64,000 bases of DNA, taken from positions 1 to 64,000 of the forward strand of contig JAHHHZ010000033.1 of the NCBI GenBank assembly GCA_019359095.1, given 5' to 3'. The translations under genes and the position numbers were made by a program. Positions 36,531-48,370 of the stretch are shown here, one piece after another (position 1 is the first letter of the stretch; each line of letters starts with the position of its first letter). The stretch is from Pleurocapsa minor HA4230-MV1. GTDB taxonomy: Bacteria > Cyanobacteriota > Cyanobacteriia > Cyanobacteriales > Xenococcaceae. The notes under the pieces are model-generated. The model searched no databases and was not told the DNA's origin. It saw only the letters and a program-made list of their open reading frames with translations.

Positions 36531-37273
36531 AAAGCTCAATACAAAAAATTATTAATCAAATGAAAGGATTAAGTATAACGGCGATCGGCTTGAGATGTTT
36601 TGATGAGTGTTTGGATATTTTTTACACTCTAAAGTCACCTTTAAAATTAGATTATTTAGAATTAGCAATTGGCAGTAAATGCGAGATTGATCGCGACTAT
36701 CCAGATATTCCTTTGATCCTCCATGATTCATGTTTATACGATCGCTATTTTCGCTATAAATTAGATCCTTTACAACCATCGACCTGGAAAGCTTATGCTG
36801 ATTTCATTAACCGTCATCAAGTTTTAGCCGTATCTCTTCACCCACCCCTAAAAAGTTATTGCAGTCAAAAAGAATTAGAAGTGGCAATGATGAAAATGCA
36901 GAAAGCATTGCAAGTACCTGTATATCTAGAGGTTATGCCTGCTGACAATTATTGGTGTTCTAGTATTCCAACTCTTATTGACTTTCCATTATTAATTGAT
37001 GTTTCTCATGTCAACATTTGGCATCAGGGTAACACCACTACCACTAAAGAGACTTGTCTGACTTTGCTTAACTCTTATACAGTGGGGGCAATTCATCTGA
37101 GTCATAATGCAGGAAAAGCAGATACTCACGATCTCATTCCCCATAATGTTTGGTTTAATGATTATTTAGCAGAATGGAATGATAATTATTTTGTTACTTA
37201 CGAAAGCTTAACCATTGATTACGCAGCTTATGAGAGGCTGGATAAATGTCGTAGATTTGAAGTTGATATCTGA
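36506..37273 (+). CDS. DUF692/MNIO-like TIM-barrel protein
   Basis: A 255-aa protein resembling the DUF692 or multinuclear iron-dependent oxidase (MNIO) superfamily. Seen: IGLRCFDECLD, LDYLELAIG, IPLILHDSCLYD, LAVSLHPPL, PLLIDVSHVNIWHQ, IHLSHNAGKADTHDLIPHNVWF and TYESLT, which fall where DUF692 metal ligands usually lie. MNIO enzymes modify peptides (for example MbnB, TglH) using Fe. Here the SxH and ENP elements are altered, so iron chemistry is not certain. Start may be ATG 36506 or ATG 36560. It overlaps the HEAT-like gene and is presumably made with it. No precursor peptide gene is seen beside it. Confidence 0.62.
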   Translation: MGERNSFLKSSIQKIINQMKGLSITAIGLRCFDECLDIFYTLKSPLKLDYLELAIGSKCEIDRDYPDIPLILHDSCLYDRYFRYKLDPLQPSTWKAYADFINRHQVLAVSLHPPLKSYCSQKELEVAMMKMQKALQVPVYLEVMPADNYWCSSIPTLIDFPLLIDVSHVNIWHQGNTTTTKETCLTLLNSYTVGAIHLSHNAGKADTHDLIPHNVWFNDYLAEWNDNYFVTYESLTIDYAAYERLDKCRRFEVDI

Positions 37274-37287
37274 ATTTTTACTGCGCT

Positions 37288-37325
37288 GTTCCCTAAAGGA
37301 TTAGCTCGCAAGCTCGCGTCACAAA
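37288..37325. repeat. Small dispersed palindromic repeat
   Basis: CCCTAAAGGATTAGCTCGC and AAGCTCGCGTC, the same motif set as at 51493. Confidence 0.65.
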
Positions 37326-37351
37326 TAGGTAGACCTCAACAATGAAATTTT

Positions 37352-37390
37352 AAAAAAGCTAAAAGCTAAGAGCTAAAAGCTAAGAGCTAC
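37352..37390. repeat. 14-bp tandem repeat AAAAGCTAAGAGCT
   Basis: The unit AAAAGCTAAGAGCT recurs at least twice, with further partial copies, downstream of the purK stop region. It is likely a slippage product of AGAGCTA heptamers. Confidence 0.6.
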
Positions 37391-37433
37391 GTACAGATTA
37401 CTTTTCAGCTTAATACTTGAAATTAGCAACGCC

Positions 37434-38561
37434 TTATTTCCCATACCAAATTGACTCTATCTGCTCGATAATAGACTTTGCTTGAGTTAGTTTTTTCTCA
37501 TCAAGAATTACTGTAACGTGACCCAATTTTCTCCCTGGACGAGATGTTTTACCGTACCAATGAAGGAAGCTACCAGGTATTTTGAGAATGCGATCGCGTT
37601 TTTCTTCATAATCAGTATCAGACTCTTCAAAACCCAATAGATTGACCATAATTGCCCCTGATGACTTTAAAGCTGTTGAACCTAAAGGTAAACCCGTAAC
37701 AGCCTGGAGCTGCATCGCAAACTGAGAAGTCTCGCAGCCATCTAGGGTGTAGTGTCCTGAATTGTGGGTGCGGGGCGCAATTTCATTGACTAACACTCGA
37801 TTATCTTTGGTCAGAAAAAATTCAATCCCAAATACCCCTACTACTTCGAGTTTATCTAAAATCGTGCTGGCGATCGCCTTAACTTCTTCAGCTATTTCAT
37901 TTGCGACATCTGCGGGGGTAATTGTCCAATGACATACTTGGTTTTGCTGAAAAGTCTCGGTAACTGGATAAATAGCGATCGCTCCAGAGTCATTACGAGC
38001 AGCAATAATACCTAATTCTCGTTCAAAAGGGACAAATTCTTCAATCAACAACTCCGCAATGGGAACAGTTTTAGCTAGCTGTTGTAAACATTCAATGTCT
38101 TTAATAATAAAAGTTCCCTGCCCATCATAGCCATGACGACGAGCCTTTAACACCAGAGGAAATCCATAGTCAGCAATGACTTGTTCCTGAGATGACCACA
38201 GACTAAACTGCGGTACAGGTAAACCAACTTGCTGCAAAAAACTACGCTGATGATACTTATCTAATAGGGGTTTCAGCGTATTCAAACTAGGTTTAAATAT
38301 TGCGTCTATACCTAATTTTTGCAATCCCTCTAGATCGATAAACTCATTTTCAAAGGTAATTACGTCGCAAAGTGTTGCTAGCTTAGCTGTGGCGATCGCA
38401 TCATCAACATTGCCTAAAATAAACTGCTTGGCTTGACTAACGGCAGGTTCAGTTTCACTCTCAGCTTGCACAATTAACTCTAGATCTAACAATGGTGCTT
38501 CTGTACCCATCATCCAAGCCAATTGACCCCCACCAATTACCCCAACGCGCTTACCTACCAT
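37434..38561 (-). CDS. purK: N5-carboxyaminoimidazole ribonucleotide synthase
   Basis: ATP-grasp enzyme of purine synthesis that turns AIR, bicarbonate and ATP into N5-CAIR. Seen: the N-terminal GVIGGGQLAWMMG, the ATP-grasp loop LKARRHGYDGQGTFII, LLIEEFVPFERELGII, FGIEFFLTKDNRVLVNEIAPRTHNSGHYT, and the C-terminal LHWYGKTSRPGRKLGHV, all PurK hallmarks. Length 375 aa is normal. Solitary. Confidence 0.95.
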   Translation of the reverse strand: MVGKRVGVIGGGQLAWMMGTEAPLLDLELIVQAESETEPAVSQAKQFILGNVDDAIATAKLATLCDVITFENEFIDLEGLQKLGIDAIFKPSLNTLKPLLDKYHQRSFLQQVGLPVPQFSLWSSQEQVIADYGFPLVLKARRHGYDGQGTFIIKDIECLQQLAKTVPIAELLIEEFVPFERELGIIAARNDSGAIAIYPVTETFQQNQVCHWTITPADVANEIAEEVKAIASTILDKLEVVGVFGIEFFLTKDNRVLVNEIAPRTHNSGHYTLDGCETSQFAMQLQAVTGLPLGSTALKSSGAIMVNLLGFEESDTDYEEKRDRILKIPGSFLHWYGKTSRPGRKLGHVTVILDEKKLTQAKSIIEQIESIWYGK

Positions 38562-38743
38562 GTTTTTTTTAGCCTATTTTTTAACTGTATTTTCAAACCA
38601 TTAACAAGTTTATTATCTAGTTATGGGCAGACTTTATCAAAGATATTGGTAAGCGATCGCTAAGTTAATCAGTTTGGTCTTTTTCCCCAATTCACACAAG
38701 GCGTAAAATAAAAAGTAATACTTAGGCATCGAAAGAAATTGAT

Positions 38744-39394
38744 ATGGTTGCCATCACTAAACAATTAGTCACGAACACTTGGGCAATTGCTACTTGGGAT
38801 GAATTTTTAAAAAATATTGAAAATCCTGCTCATGTTAAGACCAAAGGCTACTATTACGATGGCAAATACAGAATTGAAATTACTCCCATTGGCAACGAAC
38901 ACGCTCAATATCATTCAATTATTAATTATGCAGTTTATCTTTACGCCACTTTAAAAAACATCCCTTTTACTGGAAAAGATAACTGTAGCTATCGACAGGT
39001 TGGCTTAAAAGAATTTCAACCAGATTTGTCTTATTATGTCGGCAATAATGCCAATGCTATTCCCTGGGGAGTGGGGATAGTTGACCTAAATGAATATCCA
39101 GTCCCAGATTTAGTGATTGAAGTTGCTAACACTTCTCTAGCCGATGATTTGGGCGAAAAAAGATTACTTTATGAAGACCTTGAGATAGCAGAATATTGGG
39201 TGGTAGACGTGCAGAATGTTAAAGTAATTGCCTTTGCCATTGAAGACAATGGGAGCAAAAGAGTTGCCGAATCTCTGGTGTTGACAGGATTAAAAATAGA
39301 GATTTTAACTGAAACACTTCAACGCAGCAGAACTAGCAATCATACCGAAGTTGGTAGCTGGTTAATGCAACAGTTTCAATCACAATCAAATTAA
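38744..39394 (+). CDS. Uma2 family endonuclease (DUF820)
   Basis: A 216-aa PD-(D/E)XK-type protein of the Uma2/DUF820 family, very common in cyanobacteria. Seen: FQPDLSYYVG, PVPDLVIEVANTSLADDLGEKRLLYEDLEIAEYWVVD, which carries the catalytic Asp, Glu and Lys of the fold. Targets are not known; many copies are probably mobile. Solitary, in a region flanked by housekeeping genes. Confidence 0.88.
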   Translation: MVAITKQLVTNTWAIATWDEFLKNIENPAHVKTKGYYYDGKYRIEITPIGNEHAQYHSIINYAVYLYATLKNIPFTGKDNCSYRQVGLKEFQPDLSYYVGNNANAIPWGVGIVDLNEYPVPDLVIEVANTSLADDLGEKRLLYEDLEIAEYWVVDVQNVKVIAFAIEDNGSKRVAESLVLTGLKIEILTETLQRSRTSNHTEVGSWLMQQFQSQSN

Positions 39395-39472
39395 GCACTA
39401 TCTATAATTCCACAACCATCATCAACTGCGATCGCATATTGCAACATTTTTTAACAATATCTTCATCAGGTT

Positions 39473-39805
39473 CTAAACATCATCTAAAATCCACTCGGAA
39501 TTGCGTTCTCCCAGATCGAGCTGAATACTCACTGCTTTGCCTAATCTGGGACGTTCGCGAGTTTTCTCAATATAAGACTGTATCTGCGCTACACTGTTCC
39601 AACCGTTGAGATAATTGGCGATCGCCTGAAGATTTTCGGCATATTCCTGCTCGGACAGGGGAAAAGAGGCTTGTTCTAGGTATTTCCACATTACCTGGAC
39701 ATAAATCTTCCCTTTAATCTTTCTCAGCTGCATATCATAAGAACAGCCCCACTTTGCTAATAAAAGTTGGTGTAATTGTTCGCCTGTGATAATGTTTTGA
39801 CTCAT
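39473..39805 (-). CDS. DUF3067 family protein
   Basis: A 110-aa soluble protein typical of cyanobacteria and plastids (DUF3067). Seen: TGEQLHQLLLAKWGCSYDMQLRKIKGKIYVQVMWKYLEQ and the end RLGKAVSIQLDLGERNSEWILDD. No catalytic motif is seen. Its conservation and position 260 bp from petC suggest a photosynthesis-related role, but this is inference. Confidence 0.78.
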   Translation of the reverse strand: MSQNIITGEQLHQLLLAKWGCSYDMQLRKIKGKIYVQVMWKYLEQASFPLSEQEYAENLQAIANYLNGWNSVAQIQSYIEKTRERPRLGKAVSIQLDLGERNSEWILDDV

Positions 39806-40067
39806 AAAGCTGTTGACTTTGAGTGGAATCGATTCTCAATCTCTGTAATAATTTAATACATTGGTTTATCTTGCGTTACCCAAATGGTCAGCTCGGAGTT
39901 TTGCTGGATGTTGTTTAACCTTCAAACTCTAGTAGACTATAAAGTTGGACTCGCAACTGTTAACTTTTTAAAGCGGAGAATGTGACAAAATTCTTTGGCA
40001 TAGAAAACTTTAAACATCTCCCAGTCATCATTTTAAGTTTACAAAAAAATACAATTTATCTATAGCT

Positions 40068-40628
40068 ATGGTTCAATCTTCTGGTACTAATATCCCGAAT
40101 ATGGATGACGATAACGTCCCCGATTTAGGGCGTAGACAATTTATGAACTTACTCACCTTTGGCTCAATCACAGGAGTAGCTTTGGGTGCGTTATATCCAG
40201 TTGTCAAATACTTTATTCCCAACACAGGTGGCAGTGGTTCTGGCGGTGTAACGGCGAAGGATGCTTTGGGCAACGATATTATCGTGAGCGAATTTATCGC
40301 GACACATCAACCAGGCGATCGCACCTTAGCTCAAGGTTTAAAAGGTGACCCTACTTATATTGTGGTTGAAGGGGATTCAACTCTGCGTAACTACGGGATT
40401 AACGCCGTCTGTACTCACTTGGGTTGTGTTGTTCCTTGGAATGCCAGCGAAAACAAATTTATGTGTCCCTGTCATGGTTCTCAGTATGATGAGACAGGTA
40501 AAGTGGTTCGAGGCCCCGCACCTTTATCTCTAGCATTGGCAAAAGCTGAGGAACAAGACGACAAGCTAATCTTTAGTCAGTGGACAGAAACTGATTTCCG
40601 TACTGGAGAAAAGCCTTACTGGGCATAA
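40068..40628 (+). CDS. petC: Rieske iron-sulfur protein of cytochrome b6f
   Basis: Carries the 2Fe-2S cluster that moves electrons from plastoquinol to cytochrome f. Seen: one TM/Tat-type signal anchor ([17 protein letters not shown], preceded by GRRQF with the twin Arg), box 1 CTHLGC (Cys115, His117, Cys120) and box 2 CPCHGSQY (Cys133, Cys135, His136). Length 186 aa is normal for the main PetC1 copy. petA follows after 72 bp, the standard operon. Confidence 0.97.
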   Translation: MVQSSGTNIPNMDDDNVPDLGRRQFMNLLTFGSITGVALGALYPVVKYFIPNTGGSGSGGVTAKDALGNDIIVSEFIATHQPGDRTLAQGLKGDPTYIVVEGDSTLRNYGINAVCTHLGCVVPWNASENKFMCPCHGSQYDETGKVVRGPAPLSLALAKAEEQDDKLIFSQWTETDFRTGEKPYWA

Positions 40629-40700
40629 ATTAAGGACTGACTGAATAAATTCCCCATATTAATCATATAGTTAATCTTTTTGAGATTGTTGATCTAACAA

Positions 40701-41687
40701 ATGAGAACATTGAAACCATTGGCAGTATTAAAGTTTGCCAAGGACATAATTACTAAAACTACCATTGTGGCGATCGCTACTGTGGCTATTTTCTTGACCA
40801 GCGATCTTGCTGTATCTCAATCGGCTGCTGCATATCCCTTTTGGGCGCAACAAACTGCTCCAGAAACTCCTAGAGAAGCTACAGGCAGAATCGTTTGTGC
40901 CAACTGTCACCTAGCAGAAAAAGCCGCAGAAGTAGAAATCCCTCAGTCTGTCTTACCCGACACCGTATTTGAAGCGGTAGTGAAAATTCCTTACGATTTA
41001 GCTAGTCAACAGGTTTTGGGCGACGGTTCTAAAGGTGGTTTGAACGTTGGTGCAGTACTAATGCTGCCTGAAGGCTTTAAAATTGCCCCTGAAGACCGTA
41101 TTCCCGAAGAAATGAAGGAAAAAACTGGCGGGTTATACTTCCAAGAGTATAAAGAAGGTGCAGATAATGTCGTAATTGTCGGCCCTTTACCTGGCGAACA
41201 GTATCAAGAAATTACTTTCCCCGTACTTTCTCCTAATCCTAAAACCGATAAAAATATCCACTTTGGTAAGTATGCCGTTCACTTAGGCGCTAACCGAGGA
41301 CGCGGGCAAATCTATCCGACTGGAGAAGCGAGTAATAATAACGCAGTTAAGGCTTCTGTTGCAGGTACAATCGCAGCTATTACTCCTCAAGAAGCTGGTG
41401 GTTATGAAGTGGCAATTGAGACTGAAGACGGTACAAAAACCGACAAGATTCCTGCTGGGCCTGAATTGATCGTAGAAGAAGGTCAGCAAATCGCTGCGGG
41501 TGAAGCTTTGACTAACAATCCTAACGTTGGTGGTTTTGGTCAGAAGGATACTGAAGTAGTACTACAAAGTCCTGCGCGGATCGGAGGCTTAATGGCTTTC
41601 GTGGGTGGAATTATGATTTGCCAAATTTTACTTGTGATTAAAAAGAAACAAGTAGAGAGAGTTCAAGCAGCAGAAATGGATTTCTAA
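40701..41687 (+). CDS. petA: Cytochrome f
   Basis: Lumen-side c-type cytochrome of the b6f complex. Seen: a signal peptide to about residue 44, mature start YPFWAQQ with the Tyr used as a heme ligand, the heme motif CANCH at 66-70, a long beta fold with the small domain, and the C-terminal TM anchor [18 protein letters not shown]. Length 328 aa matches. An intrinsic terminator follows. Confidence 0.97.
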   Translation: MRTLKPLAVLKFAKDIITKTTIVAIATVAIFLTSDLAVSQSAAAYPFWAQQTAPETPREATGRIVCANCHLAEKAAEVEIPQSVLPDTVFEAVVKIPYDLASQQVLGDGSKGGLNVGAVLMLPEGFKIAPEDRIPEEMKEKTGGLYFQEYKEGADNVVIVGPLPGEQYQEITFPVLSPNPKTDKNIHFGKYAVHLGANRGRGQIYPTGEASNNNAVKASVAGTIAAITPQEAGGYEVAIETEDGTKTDKIPAGPELIVEEGQQIAAGEALTNNPNVGGFGQKDTEVVLQSPARIGGLMAFVGGIMICQILLVIKKKQVERVQAAEMDF

Positions 41688-41727
41688 TTCATTTTGTTTT
41701 AGCTGTTATTTAATTGAATAACATCAA

Positions 41728-41753
41728 GGCAGGTTTTAATACCTGTCTTTTTT
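41728..41753 (+). terminator. Intrinsic terminator of petCA
   Basis: GGCAGGT pairs with ACCTGTC (one G-U) around a TTTAAT loop, followed by TTTTTT. It lies 40 bp after the petA stop. Confidence 0.85.
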
Positions 41754-41881
41754 GCTGGCAAAAAAAGATAATAGCGATCGCTTTATGAGACTTACTTCAT
41801 TTAGTACATAGTTCTTAATAAATCACCCTTCCAAGACCGAAACGTTTTAATCTAAAAGCTGAAGTATAAGTAAACAACTAA

Positions 41882-44590
<2,709 letters not shown>

Positions 44591-45256
44591 GAGAAAATAG
44601 TTAGACTAAAGCGATCGCTTTGGTTGAGTAGACTGAATAGATTGTTAACCAGAAAACTGAGAGCGGTTTCATCGATGGTGATGAAGCCGTCCTTATACTG
44701 CTGGTTCTTAAATAAAGCTTGTCCACAGATGTAACTAATTACAACAGAATGCAACATTAAATTCTGTTAAGTAAGGAGAATTAACTGCAACAAAATATCG
44801 GATTATAGTTAGGTTGGGCAATTGCTACAGCAATAACTTAGTCAACTTTAATCGACAGTCCTAAATACTACAGAGCATTTATGGGAGCAGTTTATTTAAA
44901 GCAACCAAAATAGCTCAAGCTTGTAGAAAAATTACTTTATGTAAAGGTTTGTTGATAAGTTGGCAATTGATGGCAAATTAGTTTGGACAAGTTGCAATAC
45001 TAATTTGTAGCAGAAAGCTAGAAACTAGGTAGCAAAACAGAGTAATCTATAACCTAGGGGAGTATCAGCAGCCAGATTTAGGTAGTAGAGAATAAGCCTA
45101 ATCTAAGGGTTGTTATGTCAGCAAAATTTTTTCGTCACGTTGGCGAAGAAACCTAACTAATTAACAACAGGCGAACTGAAAATCCTTGAAAACCAAAGCT
45201 ACCGATCAAAAGGTAATTTATTCATTAATTTCATAATCATTGGGAGGAATCCATCG
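44591..45256. other. Long apcE-apcA intergenic leader
   Basis: This 666-bp region has no gene. It probably holds the strong apcABC promoter and a long untranslated leader, as known for phycobilisome operons. The hairpin at 44663 lies near the apcE side. I cannot place the promoter boxes with confidence. GGGAGGAATCC just before the apcA ATG is the ribosome site. Confidence 0.55.
44663..44690 (+). promoter_or_regulatory. Strong hairpin downstream of apcE
   Basis: GCGGTTTCATC pairs with GATGAAGCCGT (11 bp with G-U pairs) around GATGGT. It has no long T tail. It may protect or attenuate the apcE transcript before the apcA promoter region. A palindromic HIP1 site AAAGCGATCGCTTT lies at about 44617-44630. 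Confidence 0.45.
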
Positions 45257-45742
45257 ATGAGTATAGTCACGAAATCCATCGTGAATGCAGATGCTGAGGC
45301 TCGCTACTTGAGTCCTGGTGAACTAGACAGAATTAAATCTTTTGTAACTAGTGGTGAAAGCCGTTTACGTATTGCTCAAACTCTAACTGAGTCTCGTGAG
45401 CGTATTGTCAAGCAGGCTGGCGATCAACTTTTCCAAAAACGTCCTGACGTTGTTTCTCCTGGCGGCAATGCTTACGGCGAGGAAATGACTGCAACTTGTT
45501 TGCGTGACATGGATTACTATCTACGCCTGATTACTTATGGTGTAGTAGCTGGCGACACAACTCCAATTGAAGAAATTGGTTTAGTTGGTGCAAAAGAGAT
45601 GTACAAATCTTTAGGTACTGACGTTGGTGCAATGGCTCAAAGTATCCGCGAAATGAAAAACGTAGCTACTTCAATGATGTCTGGTGATGACACCTCTGAA
45701 GCTGCTTCCTACTTCGATTACGTAATCGGAGCTATGCAGTAG
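45257..45742 (+). CDS. apcA: Allophycocyanin alpha subunit
   Basis: Core phycobilisome subunit. Seen: globin-like phycobiliprotein fold and bilin-binding Cys81 ([13 protein letters not shown]), 161 aa as usual. GGGAGGAATCC precedes the ATG. apcB follows after 107 bp. ApcA and ApcB form the trimer discs of the core. Confidence 0.98.
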   Translation: MSIVTKSIVNADAEARYLSPGELDRIKSFVTSGESRLRIAQTLTESRERIVKQAGDQLFQKRPDVVSPGGNAYGEEMTATCLRDMDYYLRLITYGVVAGDTTPIEEIGLVGAKEMYKSLGTDVGAMAQSIREMKNVATSMMSGDDTSEAASYFDYVIGAMQ

Positions 45743-45849
45743 TCGGCAATGCCTGGCTGCTAATATAACTAGTAACAAATTTTTTCAAAAACACACTAAC
45801 TTATCAGTGTTAAACAGTTTAAGACTCGGTAAGATAAGGAAATAAAACT

Positions 45850-46335
45850 ATGCAAGACGCAATTACCTCTGTAATTAATTCGGCTGACGTACAAGGCAGA
45901 TACCTCGATGGTGCTGCGATGGACAAGCTCAAAAGCTATTTTCAAACTGGTCAATTAAGAGTTCGCGCTGCTAGCGTAATTAGTGCTAATGCAGCTAGCA
46001 TCGTCAAAGAAGCAGTAGCAAAATCTTTGCTCTATTCTGATGTAACTCGCCCTGGTGGAAACATGTACACTACTCGTCGCTATGCGGCTTGTATTCGTGA
46101 CCTTGACTACTATCTTCGTTATTCTACTTACGCTATGCTAGCTGGAGATCCCTCCATCCTAGATGAGCGAGTATTAAACGGCTTAAAAGAAACTTACAAT
46201 TCTTTAGGAGTTCCTGTTTCTTCTACTGTTCAAGCAATTCAAGCGATGAAAGAAGTAACTGCAAGCTTAGTTGGTGCTGATGCTGGCAAAGAAATGGGCG
46301 TTTACTTCGACTACATCTGTTCTGGCTTAAGCTAG
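45850..46335 (+). CDS. apcB: Allophycocyanin beta subunit
   Basis: Partner of ApcA. Seen: Cys81 ([14 protein letters not shown]) and Asn71 in RPGGNMY, the residue usually methylated in beta subunits. Length 161 aa. The 299-bp gap to apcC holds a hairpin. Confidence 0.98.
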   Translation: MQDAITSVINSADVQGRYLDGAAMDKLKSYFQTGQLRVRAASVISANAASIVKEAVAKSLLYSDVTRPGGNMYTTRRYAACIRDLDYYLRYSTYAMLAGDPSILDERVLNGLKETYNSLGVPVSSTVQAIQAMKEVTASLVGADAGKEMGVYFDYICSGLS

Positions 46336-46418
46336 TTCAGGATCGTCAGGCTAATCGTTTAAAATAGCGATTATCGCACAGATTCGGAAGTCTAGAGTGA
46401 GTGCTAGTTCCAACAAAG

Positions 46419-46449
46419 CTTAGTTTTCCGAGCGCTAAGGAAAAGTAAG
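46419..46449 (+). promoter_or_regulatory. Hairpin between apcB and apcC
   Basis: CTTAGTTTTCC pairs with GGAAAAGTAAG (one mismatch) around a 9-base loop. Such hairpins in apcAB-apcC spacers let most transcripts stop after apcB and fewer go on to apcC. The lack of a long T tract suggests partial termination or processing. Confidence 0.5.
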
Positions 46450-46634
46450 TTGAGAAGAGATCTAGTATTGACTTCTGACTCCCGAATTTTGGTATTTGGG
46501 GGATAGCTAAATCACCAACTAAGTCAGTTTAAAAAAGCTCATTAAAAAAGCTCAATCGGCGACTTATTTTTGGCGTAGCAAAATTTACTACAGGAAAATT
46601 TAACTTTTTTTATTTAATCAGGAGAAATTATCTC

Positions 46635-46838
46635 ATGCGTATGTTTAAGGTGACGGCTTGTGTTCCTAGTCAAACCAGAATTCGCACTCAAAGAGAATTG
46701 CAAAACACTTTTTTCACTAAGCTTGTACCCTACGATAACTGGTTTCGTGAGCAGCAACGTATTATGAAAATGGGCGGTAAAATTATTAAAGTTGAGTTAG
46801 CAACGGGTAAGCAAGGTATGAATACAGGCTTATCTTGA
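46635..46838 (+). CDS. apcC: Phycobilisome core linker ApcC
   Basis: Small core-capping linker (L-C 7.8), 67 aa. Seen: MRMFKVTACVPSQTRIRTQREL and FFTKLVPYDNWFREQQRI, the CpcD-like fold. AGGAGAAATT precedes the ATG. A strong terminator follows at 46867. Confidence 0.96.
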   Translation: MRMFKVTACVPSQTRIRTQRELQNTFFTKLVPYDNWFREQQRIMKMGGKIIKVELATGKQGMNTGLS

Positions 46839-46866
46839 AACTGCCTTTAATCATATTTGAGTCCGA

Positions 46867-46890
46867 AGGGGTCTAAGCGACCTCTTTTTT
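46867..46890 (+). terminator. Intrinsic terminator of apcABC
   Basis: AGGGGTC pairs with GACCTCT (one G-U pair) around TAAGC, with a T tail. It lies 29 bp after the apcC stop. Confidence 0.85.
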
Positions 46891-47009
46891 GTTGTTCAAT
46901 CTAGACTAGCAAACAAGACGATAAAAAAAAGTTTAATCATCATGTTTAATTCAGGCTAATCATCTGCTACCTTTAAAAAGCAAAAATACAAACATAAGAT
47001 TTAATATTA

Positions 47010-48233
47010 GTGCAAGCTAAAGTTGTTAAACAATATCTTAGTTATTTCATTCCTTTCGTCGCGCCTCAAGTTAAATCTTGGACATGGGAAGCCCGCTTAT
47101 TAAACTGGCTAACTTGCGTCTGGTTGATTATTGGCTTGGTGACTTTAATGTCTGCTTCCTATCCCGAAGGAATGCTCAACAATAATGACGGACTGTATAT
47201 TTTAAAACGTCAGATGATTGGAGTGGCGGTGGGCATTGTCGGCTTCAACCTAGTGTCTCGTCTACCGTTAAACAAAACGATCAAGATTGCGCCCTTGATG
47301 GTGTTGGTTTTTTTGCTCCTCATTTTTGCCACTTTAATCCCTGGCTTGGGTAAGACCACCATGGGAGCAAGTCGCTGGATTGCCATTGGCCCTTTTTCTT
47401 TGCAGCCTTCTGAATTAATTAAGCCCTTTTTAGTACTTCAAGCAGCATATCTGTTTTCTCGTTGGCGCAAATTAGCAAATAGAGTACGTTTGGTCTGGTT
47501 GATTGCTTTTGCTTTAGTCTTGGCAGGAATTTTGAAGCAGCCTAATTTAAGTACTACAGGACTGTGTGGGATGAGTTTGTGGCTGATTGCCCTGGCGGCT
47601 GAATTACCGTTGAGTCAGTTACTAACAGTAGCGGGAGGGGGATTAGGAATAGCCAGCCTCAGCATAGCCTTGAACCCCTATCAATTAGATCGAATCACTT
47701 CATTCTTGGATCCCTGGCAAGACTATCATAATAAAGGATATCAGCTAATTCAAAGCTTACTGGCGATCGCTTCTGGCAGTTTTGGCGGTTCGGGATATGG
47801 TCTTTCTCAACAAAAATTATCATTCCTGCCAATTCGCTCGACCGACTTTATTTTCGCCGTTTATGCCGAAGAATTTGGCTTTATTGGCTGCTTACTGCTG
47901 CTGTTGTTAATTATTGGCTATGGCACTCTAGCCTTAAGAGTTGCCATTAAGTGTAGCCAAGCGCTTCCGCGATTAGTTGCGGTGGGAGCGATGGTATTTA
48001 TTATTGGACAGTCATTAATTAATATTGGTGTTGCCACAGGCTCTTTGCCCACAACGGGCTTGCCACTACCTTTTTTCAGCTATGGTATTAATTCCATTGT
48101 TGCTTCATTATTACTGGCAGGGTTATTAGTCCGTGTAGCTAGAGAAAGCAACACCACTAGGATAATTCCCCTCAATCAAAGTGCATCTATTGGAGCTACT
48201 TTTTCTAGTCGATCGACTATGACTAGACAATAA
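47010..48233 (+). CDS. ftsW: FtsW/RodA/SpoVE family (SEDS) glycosyltransferase
   Basis: Polymerises glycan strands of peptidoglycan; FtsW type supports septation. Seen: about nine TM helices, the SEDS signatures GASRWIAIGPFSLQPSE, LDPWQDYHNKGYQLIQS and the C-terminal GVATGSLPTTGLPLPFFSYG. Start is GTG at 47010. 407 aa is normal. FtsW is favoured over RodA by the long N-terminus, but the two cannot be told apart by sequence alone here. Confidence 0.85.
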   Translation: MQAKVVKQYLSYFIPFVAPQVKSWTWEARLLNWLTCVWLIIGLVTLMSASYPEGMLNNNDGLYILKRQMIGVAVGIVGFNLVSRLPLNKTIKIAPLMVLVFLLLIFATLIPGLGKTTMGASRWIAIGPFSLQPSELIKPFLVLQAAYLFSRWRKLANRVRLVWLIAFALVLAGILKQPNLSTTGLCGMSLWLIALAAELPLSQLLTVAGGGLGIASLSIALNPYQLDRITSFLDPWQDYHNKGYQLIQSLLAIASGSFGGSGYGLSQQKLSFLPIRSTDFIFAVYAEEFGFIGCLLLLLLIIGYGTLALRVAIKCSQALPRLVAVGAMVFIIGQSLINIGVATGSLPTTGLPLPFFSYGINSIVASLLLAGLLVRVARESNTTRIIPLNQSASIGATFSSRSTMTRQ

Positions 48234-48370
48234 CTGTACAATAGAACATTTAATCTGGAACGATCCGCTAAAATGTTTCCCATGTCACTAACTAGTTAAA
48301 GTTGATGCCCTCACAATCAAAGCTAGTTAAATTACCATAGACCTTCCTAGCCACTAATTCCGAGAAAGTA

